Shown here: piece after piece, positions 1 through 10,995 of the stretch
Layout: every line of letters starts with the position of its first letter
Numbering within the stretch: position 1 is the first letter of the stretch
Assembly (NCBI RefSeq): GCF_947242115.1
Contig: NC_074715.1
Location: 54,456,670-54,520,669 of the forward strand
DNA from: Biomphalaria glabrata
Taxonomy: Eukaryota > Mollusca > Gastropoda > Planorbidae
Direction of reading: 5' to 3'
DNA length: 64,000 nucleotides
Translations under genes and position numbers: made by a program
Notes under the pieces: model-generated
Database searches by the model: none
What the model saw: the letters and a program-made list of their open reading frames with translations, nothing else
What the model was told of the DNA's origin: nothing

Positions 1-298
1 TAGAATGGAGAGAAGAACAGGGCATCAGGGATTGTGAAGAGTCTGAATGTTTGGAAACTAAGAAGCAAGCTTTTGGTGCTGCCTGAAGGTTGTAGAAGGG
101 ACCTGGAGCGAAGCGGGGAAGGCTGTCGTTGGTCCATTGGGTTGCTGTCTAAAGGACTGGTAAATTAGTAGAAAGACTCTGAGGAAGCTGAAGGATGCTT
201 TGTGTTTGTCCTAGTGAATAAACACCTGTCTTTATTTCCTGTTACACTGTGTTGAGTTGCATGCCTATTCGTTGAGTGCCTAGCCGAGAGTTGCAACA
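1..298 (+). mobile_element. Partial LTR-like end, relic LTR retroelement
   Basis: The stretch resembles the 3' part of a long terminal repeat. A poly(A) signal (aataaa) lies near 220 in a T-rich context, and the block ends in a TTGCAACA-like terminus near 297. A TTGGTG start typical of a primer-binding site follows. Only one end is in the window and no coding domain follows, so it is treated as a fossil. Assignment to the Gypsy or BEL group is inference. Confidence 0.4.
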
Positions 299-1887
299 AT
301 TGGTGTTATGACTCTACAATGCACGCTGTCATTAGGTGTGAGACTGCGCACCATGAGACACAGGACAGAGACATGAAATAAGAGAGGAAGTCAAGATGGC
401 CGATGATTAGAGATGAAAACGACGCTTGTGATGTGATTAGTGTAATTCTAGATCTAGTTTCCTATTTGGTTATTAAACAATCTATTTTGTTATTTTATAC
501 TCCTTTCGTTGAGGTTATTTGGCTAAGTTATAGCTATTGTTCTGGGTGGAAAGACATGCTCCAATTTGATTCCCTTTTCTGTAATTCATCTAATTCTCTT
601 TGTAAAATATCTGTGTCTTGTGTTGTTTTTATTGTTCTATATATTATGCAATTGTATACAACTTTTTTTAGTCGCCAAATAACACACTTTTATGCTCAAG
701 CAATACTGTTCATGAATGGTTTAGTTTTCTTGATGCTGAGAGTGTTCATGAAAGAGGGATCAAAGGTCAATTTGGGTGTTTGTTTTTTAAGACAACTTGC
801 TATGTTTATTAATTTAAATTTACCAGGTACCTATTATTCATTTACTTTGGATTTTAAGATATTTGTCATTGAAATTTAAATAGGTATAAGTACAGTTAAT
901 TAACCACAGGATTCCATTAAAAAATTTAAATGCTAAAGAAATTTAAAAAGAAAACATTTCATTTTTGAGATTACATCATCTTTATGTGGAATGTTTTTTG
1001 AATAAATGGTACCTGTACAGGTGATTAGACCTATTAATAAATGATAACTGGATATATTTGTATTTGAAACCACTGGCTTGTATTTTACTTGTTACTAATA
1101 ACTTAATTTACTTTTTAATATATGCGTTATCTTCTATTTTGAAGTAACATCTGTATTATATAAGATAAGATTATCAACTGTAGTTTTCTTTTAAGAGTTC
1201 TTTATGAAAATGTTACCACTGAACACTGCTATATTACTAGACTTTTTTCAACTATGTTTTGTAAATGAAATATTGTACAATGGCATATTTATTGTATTAC
1301 ATAATTAAGGTTTTTATAGCTATATATTAAAAACATCTCATATTTAATTTACTCTCTGCACTGAACAATTTTTTTTAAAGTGATAAAAATTTTGGTTTAT
1401 TCATATCAAGTTTGTTTTGTTTGTATATATGTAGAATATGTATATCATAGTGAAAGCATTTATTTACTTGCATTTTAGTTTTTATAATCATTTATAGAAT
1501 TCAGTGTAAATTCATTGTACATTGAACCTCGTTGGTAGTGACAATGTTATTAAGTTGACATGAAGTATTTATGTATAGTCCTGGGTGTTAACTACGTTGT
1601 TCATTAGATGACTGCCTGACAGTGTTTTATCCCATGGGAACCAATAGATCAGCATGTCAATATATCTGTTGTAGTAATGTTTAGAGTATACAACTCTAGC
1701 AATAAATATTCTGATCAAGTTTATATTTTTGGAACAGAATATGCTAATGTGTTAAATACATTTTTTTAAATTTTAAGAATAACAACTGGTACTTTATTTT
1801 ATCCCTTTGTATCTTTCTTTTTTTTTTTTTTTTTAATGTCTAAGTAGTATAACTTCTAATTTAATTGTCTACCTTTTAAAATCAACC
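299..1887. other. AT-rich intergenic stretch, nothing firm
   Basis: Very AT-rich DNA with poly(A)-signal-like words and no recognisable domain. A 158-codon open frame (403-879, +) has the composition expected by chance in AT-rich DNA. The stretch could include an untranslated tail of a neighbouring gene, but nothing shows it. Confidence 0.5.
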
Positions 1888-2990
1888 ATCTAAATTAGGG
1901 ATGGCAAACTTTTTCTGTTGAGGGCCGCATTAAATTTTTTTTTTAGGAATAGGGGGCCACATATATATAATTTGTATTTACAACTTAGAAAAATATGCTA
2001 GCTGTCTATTAATTTACTTGTATACTGTATTAGACATTCAAATTGAGGAATTCTAACAAGATTTAGCAATTTTTGAAACTAATTTAACTAATATTTTAAA
2101 AAATTTTGTTACTGTCTTTTTACATCACATTCATTCTTCACAACAATCCAGTTATACTTAATGTGAAGTATTTAATTGTGCATAATGTTCCGGAACTCTG
2201 GAACAAGCTTTACTAGTTCTTATCTTTGTGACTGCTGTTAAATTACAGCCAGTCAGCATCCACTTGTTCTTCTGGTTGCATATGTTCAAACAAAAGAAAA
2301 TATTCTTGTGTATCCAAAAATGTCAAAGTTTAGCATCAAGTCTTTTTAAGTGTGGAAATACAGCTTATGCACCCTTCAAACTGCTTCTCTTTTAGGTCAT
2401 AATTTGCTAGGAAGTATTTCCTCGGGAGCTGAATCAGCTTCTGTACTAAATGGTGAAGTGAGGATATTCAAAAATGGTTTAAGTTCTTGACGTCTTAACA
2501 TTTGTTTTCAAATTCCATAAGTCTTGTTCTTTTCTTTTTACTAGAAATAGTTTCACCTTTCAGCAAAGGAAAATGTGCCACAGTCTTAGTTGACATTGCA
2601 TGATCTAAAGTTCACGTCATGTTAAGAGTTTAAAAGACACGTGGAATTCCTGATGTAGAAAACAGGAAGTAGAATGAATAAAGTTGACTGAGTTCAGTCA
2701 AGTCAAGTCAGTAAGGTTTTGCTCCCGGTCCAGGAAGGTTTGACGTTGCAGGTGGACTGGTGTATATATATGTATATAGCATGAGTTGATTTCATCATGT
2801 GCTTATTGAATATTAAAGTATTATTCGTATTGCAATGGATATCTATAGTTGGAGCTCCAGTGTCACTAGTAGCAATTGTTCTTATTGTTACCCGCTGAGA
2901 TGCGGACGTGATTTGTAACTAACATATATTGGATACTTTTGATACCGCTGTTATGTGGATAGGATTGTTATTATTTCTTGATTTGTAGCA

Positions 2991-3269
2991 CTAACAAGGA
3001 GTGCAGTGTACTATTATTATTATTATGGTAAAATAAACTTCATGTTGTCTGCTGAAACGGACTTGAGTCAGTGGTATAGTATGTTTAACATTTACAAAAT
3101 GATAAAACCTGTTTTCACTTGCTTGACTGGAGAAATGGAAAAGCTTGAAAAGATGCTCATAAATTTCATGATGTGCAAGTAGCCCATTGCAACTCTTCAT
3201 TAGAAACATTAGTAAGAAAGCCACTGTCAGTGTCATTAAGGAAAAAAAAAATTTTCCTTGAGACCCCAT
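2991..3269 (-). pseudogene. hAT transposase fragment
   Basis: Longest remaining open piece (92 codons) of the transposase relic inside the 1896-3860 element. Its middle, with 'LFHFSSQASENRF', sits where hAT transposases carry the alpha-helical insertion. The reading frame is lost on both sides. Family assignment rests mainly on the element's ends and target duplication, less on this peptide. Confidence 0.45.
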
Positions 3270-3655
3270 ATTCTTTTCAATACCTTGCCCATGTGGTACT
3301 TCTTGAAACTGTCTGTGGCTCTGATAAGTTTGATCACTGAGATGATTAGGTCAATAATATGTCTGATATTCACTGCAACCTCTCGGTGTAGAATTTAAGG
3401 TTGTGATATTGTTCTTTATTTTAAAACAAAATGTTTTTCTCAGTCAAAGCATGGGCTCCATCAGTTGTTACACTTGACATCTTGTTCCAAGCCAACCCAA
3501 CACTTTCAACACAGTTCTTCATAGAATTTATTAAATACTGGTCTGAGTGTGTGTCTTGTTTCGAAATATTACCAATAAGCATAATCTTCATTTGCTTAAA
3601 ACTTTAGAATAACATGAAGAGACAATGTTTATTTAGCTTCTTCATCATAATTGAT

Positions 3656-3699
3656 TGATTTGATTTTAGGCACATCAGCACAATTTAGGCCATTTAAGT
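3656..3699 (-). mobile_element. Very short 5'-truncated SINE copy (44 bp)
   Basis: Contains the block ggcacatcagcacaattta, which also occurs at 8610, 10785 and 41500. It is flanked by the 12-bp duplication ATCATAATTGAT at 3644-3655 and 3700-3711. A TGATT-type tail lies on its left side, so the copy was laid down in minus orientation. The insertion is younger than the hAT element it sits in. Confidence 0.7.
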
Positions 3700-4425
3700 A
3701 TCATAATTGATAAGATATTTAAAATTATTTATTTTTAATATATTTGCATTTTTATATGTTTAATTTGTGGGCTCACCTGAATTCTGTAGGTTTCCGCGGG
3801 CTGCAAAAAACACTTTGGCAGGCCGCATGTGGCCCATGGTCTGTAATTTGCCCACCCCTGATCTAAATGAATTAAGTTATTTCTACTACTAAAAGTAATA
3901 TCAGGACTTCCAATGTACCTTAGTTTTTAACTAAATATTTATTTGTGCAGCACTTTCAGTTTTATTGTGATATCATATACATTGATTTGATTGACTCATT
4001 TTGATGTATATGTATACCTTGCAATCAAAGTGGCATTCATTTTTTTTTTTAAATTGTAACTGGTCTGTGCTAAATTACTGAATTCATATTAAGAGATAAC
4101 TATTAATGTATTTGAAAGTTAATGGTAAAGGGAAAATAGGTCATTGTGCTGGTCTCAATACACCTTGAAATGTACAGTAATTACTTCAATGAACAAGAAG
4201 AAATTAATCAGCAATGAAATTACCAAAAAAGATATGACAGGAAATGCTATTAACATCTAGTCAGTGATTACCCTCTACAAAGTCATAGTCAACTAATCTA
4301 ATTGACTTCAATATTCAATCATTATAAAAAATAAACCATTCCTAAGACAAAGTGAATGATAGACAAAAAATATAAGCTTTTTGATGTAGGTCAAAATGTG
4401 AAAATATTCAAGTGAAAATAAATTT

Positions 4426-4697
4426 CCCTTTTCAGACTTTGCGATCTGTAAGACAGATGATACAAAAAATCATCTGTTTCTGTGTCTTATGGTCAATGAG
4501 GGTATCAGGTGGCCACCACAATGACCAACCGCCTTTACTTTTCTCCATTAAATGTCAGGAACCCATTTGAGCTGGGTGGACTGAAAGGTGCCTAATTGTT
4601 TTTCTTTATATTAGGACTATTATAAAAAAAAATGGTCTTCAAACCCTAGACCTATGTTTGGCAGCCAAGCACTTTACCACTTAGCCACCACACCTCC
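4426..4697 (-). mobile_element. tRNA-derived SINE, family A, diverged
   Basis: Minus-strand copy of the family seen full length at 34069-34338. The tRNA-like head lies at the right end (near 4640-4697), with a decayed B box around 'caaaccctagacc'. The body contains 'gaccaaccgcctttactttt'. The 3' end is the 'cccttttcagac' block at 4426. It has many substitutions relative to the 34-kb copy. Confidence 0.7.
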
Positions 4698-4699
4698 AA

Positions 4700-5705
4700 G
4701 TGAATTCTATAGAAACTTTTAACTGTTTGCTCATCTTTCATTCTACAACTAAAGCAAGGTAATTATGTATTGTTAGGGACAATGCTGTCTGGAATGAGAG
4801 AATATGTTAGCCTGGCGGGGCCTAAGGTCATGTCTAGCCTGGGATAACAAGAAGTTACAGTTGCCAGATTGTAACACTATTGGGTGGGTTGTATCTGTGC
4901 ACCTCTGTGACCAAGGGGTTTGAGTCATCTAAGCAACCAGACAACTAAACTAAACTAAACTAGCGAACTAAAAGAAATCTAGAAACATAAAGAAGAAATT
5001 CAAAAATGAGACTTTAATTTCAATGACTAAGGCAGCAGTTACAATCTAGTACATAAACACTAGAAGTGGCCATCATGACAGCACTGGGCAGGGCTTGGCC
5101 ATATTTTTAAAACAAACTTTAGAAAAAAAAAACTGCTAGTTATTTTGACAGTTGTTCAAATATAAAACAGATTTACACATAGTAAAATTTTAAAAAATAA
5201 AATAAAAATTCTGAAACTTACAGGCAGTCCCAGGTACAGAATAATTAAAACTGACACAGAGACCACTGGTCAACAGTACAGGAAACAGCATAGGCTCTAT
5301 TTTAAGTACTCCACCCTAACCCATATAATAGGCAGAAATACAAGTATACAGCTTAGCACTAGCCTACAGAAGTAAAATTTAAAATACATAAAAGTAGCTT
5401 TGGGAGCGCCAGTTCACAATTATAAAAATTTACCTGTTAATAAAGTCTAGGTCTAATGTTTGTTTTGTTGGTTTTACATGTGTTCCATCAGAAAGAGAGA
5501 TAACATCTTAGCCGTAACCTCCAACAGGACACTGAGTGTTAACACCAGAGACAATGGAGATGACAAAGTGGATACCCCATGATCACCAATAGATAATACA
5601 AAGTGAATTAGTATTTGAAAATTTTAAACACACTAAGGGGATAAACTCATTGCTTTAGTGAAGACTGACAATACCAAGTAGTAAATATTATTATACTCTT
5701 TATTT
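4700..5705. other. AT-rich intergenic, nothing firm
   Basis: No coding domain, RNA gene or tandem array. A TGTTAGGGAC start near 4769 resembles an LTR beginning, but no matching second copy is visible in the window. Confidence 0.4.
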
Positions 5706-5800
5706 ATAGCAAAATATGTAGGTCCTAGCTGGGGAATACTGCATACTTCTCACTAATCTTCGGACTTGAAGATAAGCCTTATTATTATTATTTATGAAAA
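5706..5800 (+). mobile_element. LINE 3'-end fragment (TTA-tail family)
   Basis: Contains the conserved 3' block 'aaaatatgtaggtc...ctggggaatactgcatac' and ends in the hallmark 'cttggagataagcctt'-like segment followed by TTATTATTATT. The same block occurs at 37430, 43650 (minus), 49095, 56945 (minus) and 59650. In the longer copies this block encodes a C-terminal C..C-type tail of a LINE ORF2. Only about 95 bp survive here. Confidence 0.65.
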
Positions 5801-7068
5801 ATTTCTCCTCTAAGATATCAGACAAAAACTCAAAACTGTATTCATGGTAACAGCAAAACATTTATATTATAACAGCATAGAATATGTTAACAGTTTTATT
5901 TTAAATATAATAATATAACAATATTATAATAGAGCTAAATAATGTCAAGTCGCTATTTATACTGTAAAAAAGCTAGAACAAATTGTGCAGGGATGTGACA
6001 CAAAAAATTATATGATAGCACACTAAAGCAGGGGAGATAACAAATTGAATTAAAAGCATAATCTAGCAAGGCTTTGGCATTGTGACTGTACAGAGTATTG
6101 AATGTTAACTGAAGACACGTATAGTTGTTACAACATTTTCCGGTGGAAGTGACGTTCTGCTTTAGAATTCATGAATAATTAAAGATATACAAGTTTGCTT
6201 AATACTGGTACAATAATAATAAGGATAATATACCAAAGCACCTTCCTCCTTCAAAATACAAAAACATGTAACTGAAACAACAAGAAGATTGAGGGGAAAA
6301 AAAGGAATATTTAAAAAAAAAATGAACAAATGACTGGACTGATTGTCAAGATATACCTAAATATAGAACAAGATTTATACAAGTCAATTATGGTGATTCC
6401 ACCTAAATAGTTCTCACAAAGTACATCACTTGAGTACTTGTACCTGTTCATTGTTCTATCCATTGTATCTGTTAGGTTTTCTGACCTTGCGACCACTTCC
6501 GGTAATGTAACCATGTTGTGAGGTTGGGTTACAGGGTTCAGGATGTAAAACTGTGGGTGTAGAAGTATTTGTCGCCACTCTAGTAGGTGAGCATGGTTAC
6601 TCAACCTGAGGTTAGGAGCATTCTTCATTGTTTCCTACTGAGTCCCATATTGCAGCTTGGTCACTAAAATTGTCTTGAGAAGGTCTGGTTTTGAAGTAGC
6701 ATTAGGGAAATGTTAATTTCTTTCAGACGCAGTAGGAATGTAAAAACATCAATGCCAATTAGCAATCAAAAGATAATGACATATTCCCTTAGAGCACAAG
6801 GAAGTCTCTAAATGATGGTAGAAAAGGAAAATCTCTAATAGATCCGGTGTGTCTGTGTCTTTGCCTCTAGGAATTGTTTTACTTCTCAAGATGTTCACTG
6901 TCAATACAAGAGAACAAAACTTGATAAAAACATTTTTATAGTCAGTGAAACACAAAACTTGGCAAAGCTTTACTCAGGGGTTTAGTATAAAGAAAATATA
7001 AAGAGATATACACAGCATTGCTTACCATTGTATTCCATACATCTCTTGACCCATTTTTTGGTTTACAT
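5801..7068. other. AT-rich intergenic; possible retroelement tail on minus strand
   Basis: Mostly non-coding. The minus strand between about 6700 and 6440 has above-average GC and a phrase resembling the basic C-terminal tail that follows integrase in some LTR elements. This is too short and broken to annotate as more than a possible fossil. Confidence 0.3.
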
Positions 7069-7230
7069 TTCATCTTCATGTTGGTCTACATCTTCATCAT
7101 GTTGGTCTACATCTTCATCATGTTGGTCTACATCTTCATCATGCTGGTCTACCTCTTCATGTTGGTCTACATCTTCATCATGTTGGTCTACATCTTCATG
7201 TTGTCTACCTTTTCATCATGTTGGTCTAAA
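7069..7230 (+). repeat. 21-24 bp minisatellite
   Basis: About eight tandem copies of a unit close to 'ttggtctacatcttcatcatg'. Lengths of 18, 21 and 24 bp arise from loss or gain of the trinucleotide 'tca'. Both open frames across it are products of the repeat and are not annotated as genes. Confidence 0.9.
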
Positions 7231-8254
7231 TAAGAATTTAAAAATTAATAAGAAAAACTTTTGCCTTGAAAAGGAAAAAAAAAATTCTTTTGTTGCTTTT
7301 CTTTTCATGTTAAACAAAACTATTATGATGATGCAGGTTTCACTTTATGTTTTAACTTAGTATTTTATGAATAAACTTTTAAGAAAAAAAAAATACACCC
7401 AAGACATCTAATACAGCAGCAAAGAATAACAAACAAATAAAGTTTTAAAAATTTTAAGGTTAATTAAGTCATTTAAGTCTAAGGAACTTATTGGAGATTT
7501 TCAATTATGCCAGAAAACAATAAATAACTAGCTATGTAGTGTATCTGGTGTACAGAATACAGAAAGCTTTAATATTTAGAGTGAAAATTATGCTATTAAG
7601 TTTGTGCATTTCTAGCAAAATGAAATCACAACTAAGTTCTTTTTCTTGCAGTACAAACTCATTGGTTTTGTTGAGTTGGCAACAGCAGTCTTTCCTTCAA
7701 AATCTCCAGGTTTATTCTTTTTTTTTATATATATATTTTTATTTCACTTTATATTAATTCAGCAAATCTCTTTATTGTTTGCTTTTCTTTTTCTATCCTT
7801 ATCTATTGTATTTCTTTTAGAATGTACTTAAAAATCAAAAAGTAAGCTAAGAGCAAATTACTAAGTTTAAAATTCCCACCAGATAAGATCCAAACAAATG
7901 AAAATTTAGTTTGATTATGATTACCCGGAGGATTACCACTATAGCAACAACAATATAGATACAAACAGGAACAACATTCACACACAAAACATACAAAGAC
8001 ACAGTCATACACAACCACTGGTTAATAAACTAAACCTCTTTGTGATGTGACTAATGACCATGAAACACACTGACAGAAAATGGAGTAAAAGAGTTATAAA
8101 ATCTTTCTGTTCTAGCCTTAATGAAGAGGAAGCGACCACTTTATCCAGATCTGATGTAACTGGTTTAGTGGCTGCAGATTGTCCTCAAGAATGCATAAAT
8201 GAGATCAGATGTTTCAACATTACTTACATGTACATTGCACTTGATATTCTTGTC
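7231..8254. other. AT-rich intergenic, nothing firm
   Basis: No recognisable coding or RNA gene. Short chance frames only. A pyrimidine-rich stretch lies near 7700-7760. Confidence 0.5.
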
Positions 8255-8325
8255 GAATGTTTGACATGTTTTGAATGTTTCTTGAGAGCTGAAGAGAATC
8301 TACTTCCTTGACCAAATGTTCAGCA
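8255..8325 (-). mobile_element. 3' fragment of SINE family B
   Basis: The words 'gacatgttttgaatgtttct' and 'gctgaagagaatctacttcc' match the tail of the longer copy at 35750-35945. It is a truncated tail with no tRNA-like head visible. Confidence 0.5.
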
Positions 8326-8594
8326 GAATAAATGTCATCAGGCAAGATATGAGCATCAAGATGACCATACACAGTCCAGTGCACATATCACATGACCAGG
8401 CAGCCATCCTTTCTTATGAGAAGACAAAGTCTTAGTGTAGTGACCTCTCTTGCTTAAATTTTTTCTTGTAACTTGGTGCACAAAATAATTGAGAACTGAA
8501 ATGACTTCAACAAAAAATTATGAAAATCTAGGAGAGAAAAAAATTCTAATTAGAGGAAAAGTGACAATTATAATACACATTTTGTTAATGTTTT

Positions 8595-8850
8595 ATTTCT
8601 TTGATTTTATGCACATCTGCACAATTTAGGCCATGTCGTGCCTGCAGTCCCTTAAAGACTACTCTCTCTCTCTACATAACAGGGGCTAAATTCTATACAG
8701 TTAAATCATTAAAATCAAGGTCTATTCACAGTTAAAATAGTAAGGGTAGTAAAAATTTAATAATTTGGTAAAAATCTAATGTAAATAGTACATGAATAAG
8801 ATGATAATTCCCCTCTCCCTTTTCGAGTTAGTTGTTAGTAACACCAGGTT
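8595..8850 (-). mobile_element. SINE family C copy (about 250 bp)
   Basis: Starts with the 'gcacatctgcacaatttagg' block and continues through 'ctaaattctatacagttaaa' and 'ttcacagttaaaatagt'. It aligns along its length with the copy at 10763-10985, which shows that the shorter copies at 3656 and 41480 are 5' truncations. A TTGAT-rich tail lies at the left, so the orientation is minus. Confidence 0.7.
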
Positions 8851-9881
8851 AGTAGCAACAAAATCATGTAGAAATAGACATGGCTTTATTTAATTTAGTC
8901 TGACTGTTGTTGACTTGTAGCACCAAACTGCTGGTAGGCAACTAAACTGTTGAAGGCATAATATATCTTAGCTAATAAGAACTTGAACAACTTCCTTGTG
9001 AACAAAACTAAATATAACATTTATAATACTTGTGATCACATGAAATAAATGTAGTAGACTTAAGTAATAAAATTTCTTACAATCTAACTCACTACAATAA
9101 CACAACCTTTCAGTCTTACATTCTGGAGTCGTCTCCCCTAACTAAGACCCAGTGACGACAATGCCACTTTTGCATCATTCACATTCAATCGCTTACCTCT
9201 TACCACAGTCACCATAAAAACACACACACTCCATAACACTTCTGCTTGTCCAACATTCTTTCACTGAATCAAGCCCCAAGCATCCTACTTGTCCATATGT
9301 TAGACTTTGCAATGACCATGTTTTTAATCATACTAGTTACATTTAGCAGACACTCTGGCACATATTGGAAATAATAGTGCAAATATTATGACTAATCAAG
9401 CTTTAAAAAACTCTAAATTAGATTCTTATTTCTGTACCTTGATATCTGTCAACAAAAACAACTGATACATTTGAACCTAAGGAAGAACAAAAAGAATCTG
9501 AAATATAAAGTTGTGTAACAAAAACTTGAAAGAGTTCAAGGTAACAAAACTTAATATATAGATATAAATTGCAGATATAGGCGAGAACCTAAAAAATTGG
9601 AATTTTATTTTGTAGCTTGATATCTGTTAACAAAAAATTAAACTTCAGTAAAAAGAAGTGTGATTAAACATTTCAAATATATAAATTCATATGTTGCTAA
9701 TGAAACTAAAAAAAAAAAAAGTGGTTCTGGGAGTAATAAGCAGGACTACACATTTGTAAAAACACTGCAGATTATATATAATATATAATAACCATAATCA
9801 TATATATTTATTTATAATGGTAATCAAAACTAACATAATATAATATAATATATATATATATAGAGAGAGTTGAATGAATAC
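8851..9881. other. AT-rich intergenic with TA microsatellite
   Basis: Non-coding, AT-rich, with a TA-rich tract at 9770-9865 that abuts the minisatellite. Nothing else recognised. Confidence 0.5.
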
Positions 9882-10762
9882 TTGATGTGCCCCAACAGTT
9901 AATAGGACACTTGAGGTGCCACATAAGTTAAAAGGACAAGCAGTTGTTAGGACACTTGTGGTGCCCCAACAACTGATAGGACAAACATGAGGTGAACAAC
10001 AGTTGGTATGATGGATGAGGTGCCCAACAATTGATAGGAAACTTAGAGTGCCCCAACAATAAGACCATTGAGTTGTTAGGATGAATGAGATGCCCCATGA
10101 TAGGATACTTTAGGTACCCCAACAGTTAATAGGAGACTTGTGGTTATCTAACAGTTGGTAGGAAAAAGAGGTGCCTTACCAACTGATAGGATACTTGAAG
10201 TGCCCTACCAAACAATAGGACAAGAGGTGCCCTACAAATTGATAGGACACTAGAGGTGCTCTACCAATTGTTAGGATACTTAAGGTGCCCTACCAATTGA
10301 TAGGATATTGAGGTGCCCCATCAGTTATAAGGACATTTGAGGTGCCTAAAAAGTGTTGAAACACTTGTGGTGCCCCAACACCTGATTGGACAAACTTGAG
10401 GTGGACAACAGTTGGTATGATCGATGAGGTGCCTAACAATTGATAGGACACTTGGGAGTGCCCAAACAATTGATAGAACACTTGGAGTGCCCAAAAATAA
10501 GATTATTGAAGTGCCGAACAGTTGTTAGGATAAATGAGATGCCCCAACAAATGATAGGACATTTGAAGTGCTTCAACAATAGATACGATACCTAAGGTGC
10601 CTCAACAGTTAAAAGGATATTTGAGGTGCCCAAACAGTTGTTAGGACACTTGTGGTGCCCCAATAGCTGACAGGACACACTTGAGGTGCCCAGCAGTTGG
10701 TATGAGGGATGAAGTATTCCAACAATTGATGACCATATAGGTGCCCAACAGTTGGAAGGTAT
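9882..10762 (+). repeat. 29-30 bp minisatellite, about 30 diverged copies
   Basis: The unit is close to 'ggtgccccaacaattgatag' plus 'gacacttga'. Copies differ by substitutions and small indels, so the array is old relative to the 1.37-kb array. Its 'ggtgccccaa' block reappears once in every monomer of the adjoining 294-bp satellite. Minus-strand open frames here are repeat artefacts. Confidence 0.9.
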
Positions 10763-10985
10763 TGATATTTTTTGTTTTTGGCACATCAGCACAATTAAGG
10801 CTATGTCATGCCCATAATCTCTCAAGGGTTATTCCCCCTTCATAGCTCAAGAGCTAAGTTTTATACAGTTGGGTCATTAAAAACAAGATTCATTCACAGC
10901 TCAGATGGTGAAAATAGTAAACATTTACATAAATTAATAAAAATCTATTTTTAATATTATATATTCACAATTGCTTTGCCCTATC
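10763..10985 (-). mobile_element. SINE family C copy between two tandem arrays
   Basis: Matches the 8595-8850 copy ('ggcacatcagcacaattaag', 'ctaagttttatacagttggg'). It lies exactly between the 30-bp minisatellite and the 294-bp satellite, and probably inserted into a formerly continuous array. No target duplication was recognised. Confidence 0.7.
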
Positions 10986-10995
10986 ACAAATCAAA

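Larger units (their letters stand above)
1896..3860 (-). mobile_element. hAT DNA transposon, degraded, perfect 8-bp target duplication
   Basis: The element is bounded by imperfect inverted ends: TAGGGATGGCAAAC on the left, and on the right, read on the minus strand, CAGGGGTGGGCAAA. Both run into the 'gggccgca' block of this hAT end type. ATCTAAAT flanks it on both sides (1888-1895 and 3861-3868), the 8-bp duplication typical of hAT insertion. The interior reads on the minus strand as broken pieces resembling the GTF2IRD2/ZBED-like hAT transposases, with phrases about unique calls near 3450 and the middle domain near 3100-3270. The longest surviving frame is 92 codons (3269-2991), so it cannot encode a transposase. 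A 44-bp SINE fragment is inserted at 3656-3699. The perfect target duplication beside a badly decayed interior suggests a moderately old copy. Confidence 0.8.

Noticed and set aside
403-879. 158-codon open frame near the left edge
   Set aside because: Hydrophobic, AT-driven composition with no domain; it lies in the leader-like region after a relic LTR end and looks like chance.
4769-6135. A 1.37-kb LTR from TGTTAGGGAC to GTTACAACA
   Set aside because: No second copy or flanking duplication is visible and the interior shows nothing LTR-like; the similar length to the satellite unit is coincidence.
6311-6628. 105-codon minus-strand frame as a gene
   Set aside because: No domain in this frame; the region may be a fossil retroelement tail, which is too weak to call.
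7018-7360. Two overlapping frames with Ser-Ser-Cys-Trp or Val-Tyr-Ile-Phe repeats
   Set aside because: Direct translation of the 21-bp minisatellite in two frames.
9882-10762. CRISPR-like regular spacing of about 30 bp
   Set aside because: Units are contiguous and diverged with no spacer structure, and the DNA is animal; it is a minisatellite.
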